Shown: positions 24,417 through 33,869 of the stretch, piece after piece
Numbering within the stretch: the first letter of the stretch is position 1
Layout of the letters: the number at the start of each line of letters is the position of its first letter
Assembly: GCA_029945375.1 (NCBI GenBank)
Contig: CM057057.1
Coordinates: 1,116,001 to 1,180,000, forward strand
DNA from: Agaricus subrufescens
Taxonomy: Eukaryota; Basidiomycota; Agaricomycetes; Agaricales; Agaricaceae
DNA: 64,000 nt
Reading direction: 5' to 3'
Notes under the pieces: generated by a model
The model's input: the letters and a program-made list of their open reading frames with translations, nothing else
Told to the model about the DNA's origin: nothing
Databases searched by the model: none
Made by a program: the position numbers and the translations under genes

Positions 24417-25230
24417 ATACATAACACTAGGAATGAGCAAATGATATAAGTATGGCAGAATATAACACACCAGCTTTACAGTGACCACACCCCCAAGAGC
24501 TAGGCATGCAAAGGCCTCAGTGAGAATCTTGACAGGTATTACAGCAAACAAGTTCCATGTGGTGTGCAGTCAGGGGCCAGCAAAGTGGGAACGGCATGAA
24601 GGTTTTCCAAGACTACACCTCACAAAATGTCATTTGCATTTGTGCCTTCTTCTGGCACAATGAGGCGGACATCACATGTAACGTGACAGGTGATATTAAT
24701 GCATCAACACGTTGCACCACTGGGTTCCCTGATCGAGTAAATAATCATTCTAGCCATATGCATGTTCAGATGTAAACCTGTACTCATTATATCCTCCTAC
24801 TACCACTAAAAATAGCTGTTAGTTAGCAGGATCATACTGTGGACTTCTTGCTCCCTTAGACTTGCACATTCATTATATGCCCTTTGATAATCAATCTTTT
24901 AGATAATCACATTGCAGCAATATCGTGGGTCAAAAGACAAACTGAGGCGGTTATTCCGGCATGCCAAGGACGTTATGAGAAGAGGGAGAGACTGTCATTT
25001 ATTGTACATCAAATCAAGCTTGGTCTGACCTATCCCTGGAACGAATGGCCCGTGGATAGTCACTGTTCTATTTTGCAATTTCCAGTCCCACTGCCTCCAC
25101 CAGATAGGGTTTCCATATCAACACTCAATCTTTTGTATTATCTGTACTAGAGTTCATTATAACACTTGTCTCACTTCACCTGTGGACCCCTTAACAATAG
25201 TGTAATTTGTGAAAGATGGTAGATTTTATA

Positions 25231-26770
25231 CTATTGAATGATATCCAGGATGTCTAACTGCCATCCTGTTGGATAAACTATGAACCGTCCTATATCTTCA
25301 TCGAATATAAGGAATCTCATAAAGAATTCCTCTTCAAAAATGCATTCAAGTGGAGAAGGTTGCTTGGCTAGTACAGCAAAGTCCCAACCATACCTGAAAA
25401 CTTTGTGCAGTTTTCCTCTGACAACCAAAAGCCGAGTACTGAGTATGCATTGATTTGGCTCCACATTGTAATTACCAAGCTCAACAATGACAGGAGGTTG
25501 GCTAGTGTGATGAGGAATAACAAGTCCCTGAATATCTCCAGGGGTGTGGCAATTGATCATCACAATGATAGTAGCATCTGGAGTCCAGCAAGGCATTGAC
25601 CATGGGTAAGTGAGCATGTCAACATGATGTTATAATTTGAGAGAAGACGATGACTCAACTTCAAAGATATAGAGTGAAGCTGTCTTGAGAGATTGAATCA
25701 CAAGTATATTGTCGTAAATGAACTCAGTAGACTATTGTGGAACAATGTCAATTTTTTTATTGCAATGATGCAAAGCAAAACAAACCGCAGTGTTGGCCAC
25801 ATCAAAGGAATGGTTATTATCATGATCCATGGGATAATCAGGACATCTGAGAGCCAAACCATGTTCATAGATCCCAATTTCACTGACAATTAATGCATTA
25901 CACCACACTTGCACCAAGTAACAGTCATTGAGCGCAAGTTCAGCCATCCATAAATCCAAGTTGAAACTTCGAAGCATGGCAGTGTTTGACACTACCAACG
26001 TTGTATCAACACCATGGCCTGTTACATTGATTTGACTTGTGTACATTTGGAATACATCTGTGATACGAGTGAGTTGGCTCAATGATGGTAATGAGAAATT
26101 CCAACAAACCTTTGGTATGCACAAAGAATGCAAGTCGAAATGACAGTCGTGAGGATGCTCTGTCTATCCAAGTAGTGAAATCAGTGGACTGTGGGTCTCG
26201 AATTTGGTTGTCAATTTTGTGGGGATCAAATAAGGTCCTAAATGTGGGCTCAGGACAATCAAGGTCTATGTAATATACAATGGCAGAACAATGATTTATG
26301 AGAAGCCATCGACCACCTGGAATCAATATGAAATCCAATGAAGGCAGCATAGAGAGCCCTTCAAATGGTAGTTTCACTGTCCATTTGCAAAAATGCGGTT
26401 GCCTGGAGTGGGTATATACATCAAGCGCACGAGTCCAACGCAGTGTCCATTGCTCTAGCTCAGTGACAGTATAGTTATTGAGTTCATCTTCTGGTGGACA
26501 TATGTAGTGTGCATGTATGAGAGTATTGACATGGTTGTGCCAGAACTGCCGGGTTTGTGTTACTGAGTAAAACATCTTGCATGTCTACATATGTAATACC
26601 AAAAATGAGCCAGTGATATGGAAAAGGCAGAATCTAATGCACCAGCTTTACAGCAAACACACCCGAGTAATCTAAGTGTGCAAAGACCTCAACAAGAATC
26701 TTGACAGGTAGAGAGACAAGTTCCATAGGGTATGTAGTTGGGCACCAGCAAAGTGGAAATGGCATAAAGG
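25231..26770 (-). pseudogene. F-box pseudogene D, nearly intact with one nonsense codon
   Basis: Exon 1 (from about 26762 to 26643) encodes SLPVKILVEVFAHLDYSG. Exon 2 (about 26108-26584) encodes TQTRQFWHNHVNTLIHAHYI and IPGGRWLLINH. Exon 3 ends near 25786 and exon 4 runs from about 25734 to 25231. The frame is open through exons 1-3. In exon 4 the family motif SSSLKLLHR has its second Leu codon changed to TAA (25630-25632), after which the frame continues to the normal C-terminus. The Met before EFI is also lost. CpG sites are almost absent. A LINE is inserted just upstream. A working readthrough protein is unlikely but cannot be excluded. Confidence 0.75.
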
Positions 26771-26812
26771 TCCCCACCTCACAACAGGGGATTTGTGTCA
26801 GTGTTGTGCCAG

Positions 26813-27690
26813 TTTTTTTTTTTTTTTTTGAATCAAATTTTATATAGCGCTGCCCAATTGTGTAGTGCTCCTGACCATAGGTCAGGAAAAGTATGTAAAA
26901 TACAAAACCCCAGACAACAACATGAGAAGAAATAATTGAAAACAAAACCCAAAGCAATGGATACTACATAACATGGGCCTGATGCAACATTTCAAGAAGC
27001 TGGGAGAGAAGAGGGTTAGCATATAATACATGACCATATCATGAGACAATATGGGGGACAAAGAAGATTGAAAAGAGGAATGAAAATAGGCCAGACCAGA
27101 AACCGAAATGTGTTCTGAGCAAGCTCAGGGGGATCCAGGGCGATTGGAAACCAATTACCTGTTCAGGACCTGGATAAGGGTGGCATGGATCAAAACCTGC
27201 TGGGCCAATAGGAACCTTCCTCAACTGTCCCATTCACAATCCAGTAAAGCCTAAGCGTCAGGGTTGCTGCCCCTTGCTTCTATGGGAGAGTTGGCCAGTT
27301 CATGTACGGGAACCAGGCAGAATTTGACAAGGGTGTCAGAGTGGATGATGAGTTTGGGGACAAGGAGCTGGGCAAAGGTAGGGGCAACCCATTCTCAAAT
27401 GAATATTGGAGTTTGTATGGGGTCCAGGGCAAGTCCGATGAGACTATGGCGGTGTGCTTTGAGGTGATGCATGTATTCCACGTGGATGTTCCACTTGCCT
27501 TCCTCTTTCCTGGGGCATGAGGGGCCTTGGAAAGAGAATGCTTTGGGGTTGTTGACGAGGAATAGAATGACATCCTCGATGCGGGTGTAGTCATGATTGA
27601 TGCACCTGGCATACCAGGAGCATTCATTTAGGATATGGTGCCTAGATTCTTGAATGTGTCTGTGACCGGGGCATGTAGTGCTCTATGAAC
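26813..27690 (-). mobile_element. 5'-truncated LINE (non-LTR retrotransposon) 3' end
   Basis: On the minus strand, 27395-27682 reads as the C-terminal end of a LINE reverse-transcriptase ORF. It has the zinc-knuckle-like stretch TTCPGHRHIQESRHHILNEC, then FLVNNPKAFSF, ending in TGA at 27395-27397. A 3' UTR of about 560 bp follows, finishing in a 17-base A tail (T run at 26813-26829 on the plus strand). Only the last fraction of the element is present, as expected for truncated target-primed insertion. It lies directly upstream of F-box pseudogene D. Confidence 0.7.
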
Positions 27691-27701
27691 CCATATAGGT
27701 C

Positions 27702-27907
27702 GTATTTTACCATTACAGGAGGCGTAATCGGTAAAATACTTCCTTTAGAGTAGGTTTTCGAATACGCCGTATTGACGAGTAGTTTTGGTTACTACCTGTA
27801 GGGTAGTAATTTACGAAGAGTCGTTTTCTGTTGTATTTTACCAATGCTCATGAATGATAACTAACGCTTAAAAGATACGATATTGATCGACATCTTTCGA
27901 CGATGTC
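27702..27907. repeat. Cluster of three short perfect hairpins
   Basis: Inverted repeats are GTATTTTACC (27702-27711) with GGTAAAATAC (27730-27739), extended inside by ATTAC/GTAAT; TTACTACC (27789-27796) with GGTAGTAA (27802-27809); and GACATC (27889-27894) with GATGTC (27902-27907). They lie between the LINE and the next putative gene. No element boundary or known site is recognised. Confidence 0.5.
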
Positions 27908-27971
27908 TTTTATTACGCTAAGTACCGTATATACAGCAGATGTTTTTCAAAGTGTATCTACGGGTCTACAG

Positions 27972-28503
27972 TCAACGCGAAAGATACATAGCGAATGCGA
28001 ATTTTGAATTAGAAGGTTTTGCCCCGTAATATGAGGCCTCCTTGAGTCCACCCCTGAATGTTGAGGTTTCTTTGAGGCTTTCCGGGGCATGTATGCCCCC
28101 TACATGCCTTGAGAACCTATCAAAGATGCGGATAGTTGCGTGAGGGATATTTGAGGTGGAACCGGGGGGCCCAGAGCTGTGGAATCCGCCCCTGTAGGTG
28201 ATTGTACATAAGACCGGGAGTTTGGCCGTGAAAACGCGATTAAACTCACCTTATCTGTGCCCAAAGGCACCCTCTAATTTTTTTCTTGGCCGCATACCGC
28301 CCTATATTCTTCCATACTTCTCTCAAAGCCTTTTCAACCGCTCTATCAAGGCCCCTCGCTTGGTGAGTGTCGTGCTTCATTGTCGCGATACGATAGACTT
28401 TGATTTTTTGTTGTTTAAGGCCGAATCGCACACGCGATGATGCCTGGCGGCGATACCAGAGCGTTTTCATTCGCCTGGATCGATGGTGGCAAGCGGTGGA
28501 CAT
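27972..28503 (-). CDS. Possible small basic hypothetical protein, two exons
   Basis: Exons 28250-28503 and 27972-28191 are joined across a 58-bp intron with a GTGAGT donor and CTACAG acceptor, in frame, to 157 residues. The N-terminal half is strongly basic: MSTACHHRSRRMKTLWYRR, RVRFGLKQQKIKVYRIATM and KALREVWKNIGRYAAKKKIR. It has the look of an organellar ribosomal or RNA-binding protein, but I do not recognise a family. Exon 2 has no domain. The start codon is the first in the conserved-looking frame. It could be part of a larger gene with the frame at 28654-28999. Confidence 0.35.
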
Positions 28504-28653
28504 GGGGGCGAAGAGTGGGAGTGGGACTGTGATCGAGGGTGGGGTGAGTGTTCGTTGATTGAGAGGTGGGAGAGGAGAGAAGAGAGTGAACAAATAAGTA
28601 CGCACCTTGAGTTCTTTATGATACCCAAACAAGAGCGTACAACACCTAAGCGT

Positions 28654-28999
28654 TCACAAACAAACGCCGGCGTTGCTAGGCTCTGAATGAGCCAGCTGTA
28701 CGAAAAGGTTCGGGAGCCATTTCGGTCCTGGCACTTCATGAGAAACAAATGGATGAGGTGGCGCGTCCACTATATCATCCATTAACGCCGAGCCGGGCGT
28801 ACCAATTTCTGCATTAGCTGTGAGTAGAGAAGTGAGCGACGCTAGAGGCGGGAGTGTTAGTCTGGCTGCAGCAGCTATTGCTACTGCTGTTCTTGCGGCG
28901 GAGTGAAAGATAGGGAGGAAGAAGCCGCTCTGTAGCCTTTCAGAGACATCATTTGTCTCTGGGAGGAGTAGTGCGGTCCAGTCAAGCTCTCCCTCAAAA
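28654..28999 (-). CDS. Possible orphan exon without ATG
   Basis: An open minus-strand frame of about 115 codons follows a good acceptor (TTGTTTCAG ending at 29000). It encodes GELDWTALLLPETNDVSERL, an Ala-rich stretch and VSHEVPGPKWLPNLFVQLAH, ending in TGA at 28654-28656. It has protein-like composition and no internal Met until late, so it would be an internal or terminal exon. I could not find the preceding exon between 29000 and 29400. No family is recognised. Confidence 0.3.
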
Positions 29000-29998
29000 C
29001 TGAAACAATTGTATCATAGCCGACTGCATCTTTTCCTTTTATCGCATCTCGCTTTGACTATCATTATTCAACTCTAGTGTTTCTGTCTGTTTCTGGGTTT
29101 CTTCGAGTTTTCCTTTGGGTTTCTAGAGTTTTGGGTTATCGGGCCGATGAAGTGGCGTCGCTCTGTCGAATCCACCTCCCACCTCCCACTTTGCTTGTCT
29201 GGTCTTTGGCCAGCCCTGCTTACCACGCTTTATCACATTGATTCGGCGTTTCTCTTGATAGATGCTACCAGAGAATCTATAACAAACTGCCACCGGTCAG
29301 TAGTCTTTACTTACCGCCCATAGCGACCTGTTTTTCCATGCTACCGGTGTATTTTGACGACTCCAGGCGGTGACTGTTGCGCTGAAATATTACCATGATT
29401 GTCAGTATCAAATATCGTCCTCGCTACGGAGTAAACGTCTGTCCGTGAAGCTATCGAAAACAGGAACGAAAAAAGAGGTTGAGCTTGACGGAGAGCTAAC
29501 TGCGGGAACGTGCCTGCCTCGCATAACTATTCAAGCATGGATAGCTAAGTTCTCCTTCGCAACGACGGCGTGCGTTCGATGCATGAGACATGAGAATCAA
29601 AGCTTCGAAGGCATGAGCAAGCGTTCATTTGCATACTCTGATTTCCTCGACACACAAGGTACGTGCGCGGCCTTGACATGCACCACCTTGACTTCTTTCA
29701 ACCCACTGCCTTACCCGCTCCTTGCCCAATATATAGCTCGAGGATGTTGTGGATTCGGTTGATATTTCGAGGGTGGTATTCGAACTTGATGCCGAGGAGC
29801 GGCCTAGTTATTTGGTGGTATAGGGTGTGCGTAAAGGAACCGGTCACAAAGTGGATTATAGGAAGGAGGGATAGGGCTGGCAGCTGCATGGGCGTTTCGG
29901 AATAGGGGCGATGTTATCAGTATGCGATGACCGGATAACGTATCACCACATAATTCAAGCCTCAAGAGGCAAATTGGAAATTATGCAAGGTACATTCG
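29000..29998. other. Intergenic region, no supported gene
   Basis: A 130-codon plus-strand frame at 29370-29762 shows no domain, no splice partner and no paralogue in the window, so it is not called. Base composition is back to CpG-containing sequence. This could include the outer end of the transposon whose transposase starts at 33294, but no terminal repeat was found. Confidence 0.4.
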
Positions 29999-32900
29999 TC
30001 ATTCAATCTCTGTTACTGTATCGCTTCGGTCCACAACACCCCAAGTATTCCCGCAGTAAACTCTCCCAATGACACATTCTACAGTGTTTAAATCCACGGC
30101 TTCGATAGCGGACGTCTCTTGACAGTAAGAGATGCCATGTTCTGTAGTCTTCTTCGTGCCTTGGATGATAGCGAAGATGACCGTTGACGGCGAATCCAAT
30201 TTCAATCGCGGGATGACTGGTAAGTCCAGAACCACAACCTGCTTCAACTGTCCATAGTATGTGCGGGTCTCATATTCCGGCTCACGTCTCTTTTGCCTTG
30301 CGAAGCGATCTACACAGAGGATGTACTACATAGTTGGATTAGATTCAGCTTGCTTATGGAAGAATGGAGAGTGTTCACCTTCACATACGAAGCATCACGG
30401 CTATCTTCAGTTCGTCTAATGATATCGCTTGCAACCAAAGTCTCGTCATTCCCAAGACAAGTGACTTTGCCATATTGCAGAAGGGGACCGTCGAGTTTAA
30501 TGGCAGCTTGTATGGAGGATATTGAAACATCGAATCGCGTTGCCAAAGCCGCGTGAACTCTGTTGCGTGAAGCCGTTGAGAGGGTTGTTTCCTGACGAGG
30601 GCCCCAAAGTTTGAACGTTGGATCTTGATCAATCAGTCAATAATTGATGATCACGAAAGATCATAAATGCTACTTACACGAATCATAAATCTTTTGGCAT
30701 ACCGTCTTTGTCTGAGGATCTAAATCTAGCTCATCTTGTAAGTTATACAACAATCGAATTTGATCAAGGCGAGCATTTGCAAGCATGAAGGTATTGATAG
30801 ACTCATAGGGGTGTCGCTGACTCTTGATAGCACAAAGAAGATTGTTGCATTCACGCTCCATCAGGAAGGCCCAGTAACTCCAAACGGGACCGGCTACCCG
30901 GATACCCCATGCAATATGAAGCAATGCATGGAGGGTCAACGGACACGCAGAGAGTCGTGCTGGCTGGTTGCGATAATAATACCTGCACGTCATCAAGAAT
31001 AGTTCAACAAATGAGTATAACTACTCTTACTGTTCATAATCCCATACCCACTGGACAAAACCTTCTTCAATTTCACGCAGCATCTTTTCATCAATTTCAT
31101 AAGAGAGGCAAAGCTTGAGTAGATTAACAAGCCTCATAAAGTGCTGGTAGTATAGCACCTTCGGGAATCTTCTGCGGAGAACGATTGGAGCTATGAAGAG
31201 TGTCTAGTTCGAATACATCTCGGCGGACATTTGTGATTGCTTCGTGGCAATGTTGGGGACACGAGCGCCAAAAGAAGAAGGGATTGTTGATCCACAATCC
31301 TCTGTAGCTTTGCCAATTTCTGCCCAAACCCGAGGCCCTATTAGATATCCCTTGTTCTCGTGGTCTAAGTCTTTAAATTCACCGATCCAAAATGATATCA
31401 AGTTTGGGATCAGATTTTCCCAAACCAGGTGCATGAAATCGAACGGAAACGACTTAGGGAATGAAATCGCGGATACATTTGAAAGGACCGGTATGCCCTT
31501 GATACCATACCGCTTCGCAAGGTCCTCAAAAGAGGTGTTAGTGGATGACATCTGTACGGCGATAGCTTGTTCAATGAGTTCACGATGTGTCCGCATCGGG
31601 AGATCCCTCGGATTGTAGCGGGTTGGATTGGCATTAAGAAGGTTGTCCCGTCGTAAGGGGACATAGTACGTTTTCTTGGCTGCGAGATGGTTACATATGC
31701 CTTGGATTTCGCAAACACGGCATGGGCTAAGTGCGTTTGAGCCTTTCATGTTCATAACGAGCGCCATGGCAGGTATGTCACCAAAAACAAGGATGAGATA
31801 AGCATGGAGGGGAAAATATGCCTGGGAGATTGAGTCCCAAGCCTTGATGCCAGCTTCGAGTTGAATCAATTCTTGAACAAGTGGCCAAAGATAAGAATCT
31901 ACATCCCATGGTTTCTTGGGACCCGGAATCACACCGACACGTAAACGGTGTTTCTTTTGAAAACGTATCTCCGGCGCAAGGTTGTAATCAAATAAGACGA
32001 TCGGCCAACACGTCTGGCTCCGTCGCTTGAATGGGGCAAACCCATCAGTTGAAAGGCTGAGAGCGATGTCACGTTTGTCGGAAAAGTAATAGAAGGGATT
32101 GTTGCTGTCGCCGGTAGGGACGATGGTTCGAAGGAGCAATTGATAGTGTGAACCATCAAAGACGTCTCTAATCACACCTGGTTCATGTTTAAATTCTGCT
32201 CGATAGCGCAGTCTTTTGGCATGCTCGCGACTGGATAACATGGCAAGCAGACGAGGAGTGATGGGAAGATACGCGAAACACTTCCGCAGCTGGCCTTTAG
32301 CATTGAGTCTTGGTTCATTGCACTGGGGGTTGGGACAGTGAGTATAATGCTCATATGGCCCCGTGAAACAGGCACAGCTATTGATGCAGCAGTCGTAGCG
32401 GATAGGCTGCAAGCCGGACAGTACCTGCACATGTTTCTTCGTCATCTTGAGTGACTCGTGATGAGCTTTTCGAAACACACGCTCCATCCTTGCGAATGTC
32501 CTGTCGGTCAATCGTTCCTCAATCTTGAGAGTGTATTTGAGGAGAAGGTCGATATCAGCCTCGCTAAGGCTGTTTGAGTTGTCTATCAAATGATGAGATA
32601 CATGGCAGTATAACTGTGAGGAGAAAAACAGACCTAAAGCCGCCAATTCGCACTTACAATGTTCCCAAGCTTTATCCCAGAGAGTGATGCCTGCCACATC
32701 TGTGCGAAGGTCATCGTTTTCCTCATCCGTCGAGTCATTGCTTTCAGGATCACTATGCATGTCCTGGTCTTCATCCGCAAACAGCGAGTCGTGAAGTGCA
32801 TCGTTTGTCAGCGCAAGTTGTTCCTGGTCGTCCTCCTGATTGTCTTCTTCCTCTAAACTTGCAAATCGAAAGGTAGATCTCCAAGTTCGTTCTACTGCCA

Positions 32901-33294
32901 TCTCTATTTGCTCTCTCGCTCTACTTGCTCGCCTAGTATCAGCGCCTGTTTGGTCCCCATTGAAGGGATATTCGCCAATTATGGGAGCAAGAGGTTCCGC
33001 TGCATCTGGTGCGTCATCTACAGCCGCCGGGGTGACCAGACTGGGAGGAGGGGATGATGGAAAGGCAGTTGTAAGAGGAGCCGTGCTGGTTGAGGGCGCA
33101 TTCTGCCGTCGCTTTTTAGCGGCCCTTGTATCCTCTATCACGGTGTCAGAGGGAGGATCTTGAGTGGTGATTATAGCTTTGAGTGAAACGGACTTCACCC
33201 GGCCTACTTGGTGTCGTCGTCTTGTACAAGGAGTTACCAGCTTACGGCAAGGGCATGAGCACCTGACCCTAGACACTTTGGATGGTCGTGCCAT
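29999..33294 (-). pseudogene. Tnp2/Plavaka-like transposase with one nonsense codon
   Basis: Exon 1 runs 33294-31031, exon 2 30982-30678, exon 3 starts at 30623, and the C-terminal exon ends at 29999 (the last junction is uncertain). The N-terminus has a Cys-rich start (MARPSKVSRVRCSCPCRKL). Then come an acidic region, the Cys motif CCINSCACFTGPYEHYTHCP, and the Tnp2 domain with SLSTDGFAPFKRRSQTCWP and a SPCRVCEIQGICNHL Cys cluster. The frame stops at 31204-31206 (TAG, codon 697) inside MYSN-stop-TLFIAPIVLR, where Trp is expected (TGG to TAG). It then continues in the same frame for 57 codons and splices correctly into YYYRNQPARLSACPL. It is therefore a full-length gene with a single point inactivation. 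The C-terminus has TRTYYGQLKQVVVLDLPVIP. Confidence 0.82.
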
Positions 33295-33484
33295 GGTGGG
33301 TTGAATACGAAGTGGACGTGGCAGCGACGAGCAAAATATATATGGAGTGCACAGCACGGAAATTTCTTCCGACCGATAGGGCGGTGTTTTACGCGACCTC
33401 AGCCCGAGCGGCGCGCGAGTGGATCAAGGGTGAAGCTCAGTAAAAAGAAAAATCCAGCTATTTTAAGGTTTTTCCTAGTATTTT

Positions 33485-33795
33485 CAGGGTCCTGAACAAT
33501 GCCGGAAATGATGTCGATTCTCAGGAAGAGTACCTGAACAATGCCAGAACAAAAACCTCGGGCATTGTTCTGGCACTCTTCAGGTACGTAATTTGAAATG
33601 GCAAACGTTTTTTCAGGGTATACCCGGGCATTGTTCTGTGTTTGTGCTGCTGTTATCCAACTATTTGTCACGATAGTTCATACATTGTCCTGGTACTGTT
33701 CATGTATTATTCAGGCTAGGATAACACACTATCCAGCTCTTATTCAGGCATTCTTAAGGCTGTGTACAGCCATTGTTCGAGCACACTCAGGCAAA
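33485..33795. repeat. Left subterminal repeats of the transposon
   Basis: Repeated short motifs in both orientations: CCTGAACAATGCC (about 33491 and 33532), GGGCATTGTTCTGGCACT (about 33561), GGGCATTGTTCTG (about 33624), CATTGTCCTGG, CATTCTTAAGGCTG and CCATTGTTCGAGC. The first two face the third as a near-palindrome. Such arrays are where CACTA/Tnp2-type transposases bind. Related motifs occur near the right end (GGCATTATACG, CAGGCATTCTTCAGGG). Confidence 0.6.
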
Positions 33796-33869
33796 CACCA
33801 GTCGATTAAACTATTGAGATATCGTAGTACGCTAAACTATAGAATTCTTGCCACCCCCAGCACTTCGAG

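Larger units (their letters stand above)
21352..24600 (-). pseudogene. F-box pseudogene E, split by two insertions
   Basis: Pieces of one minus-strand F-box gene lie in order but broken. The F-box exon remnant (about 24466-24560) reads LPVKILTEAFACLALGG. Exon 2 remnants lie at about 23888-24465 and 23004-23080, and the third exon at about 21360-21611 reads LDLWVAGMMLNDHFLVQVW. The last exon is missing beyond the duplication boundary. An LTR (21616-22999) and a TIR element (23081-23887) interrupt it, and a 93-bp in-frame tandem duplication sits in exon 2. Several stops and small changes are present. The sequence is strongly CpG-poor, as expected for an old methylated copy. Confidence 0.75.

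Noticed and set aside
29370..29762. 130-codon plus-strand open frame
   Set aside because: No recognisable motif, no splice partners and no paralogue in the window; length alone is weak evidence at this GC content.
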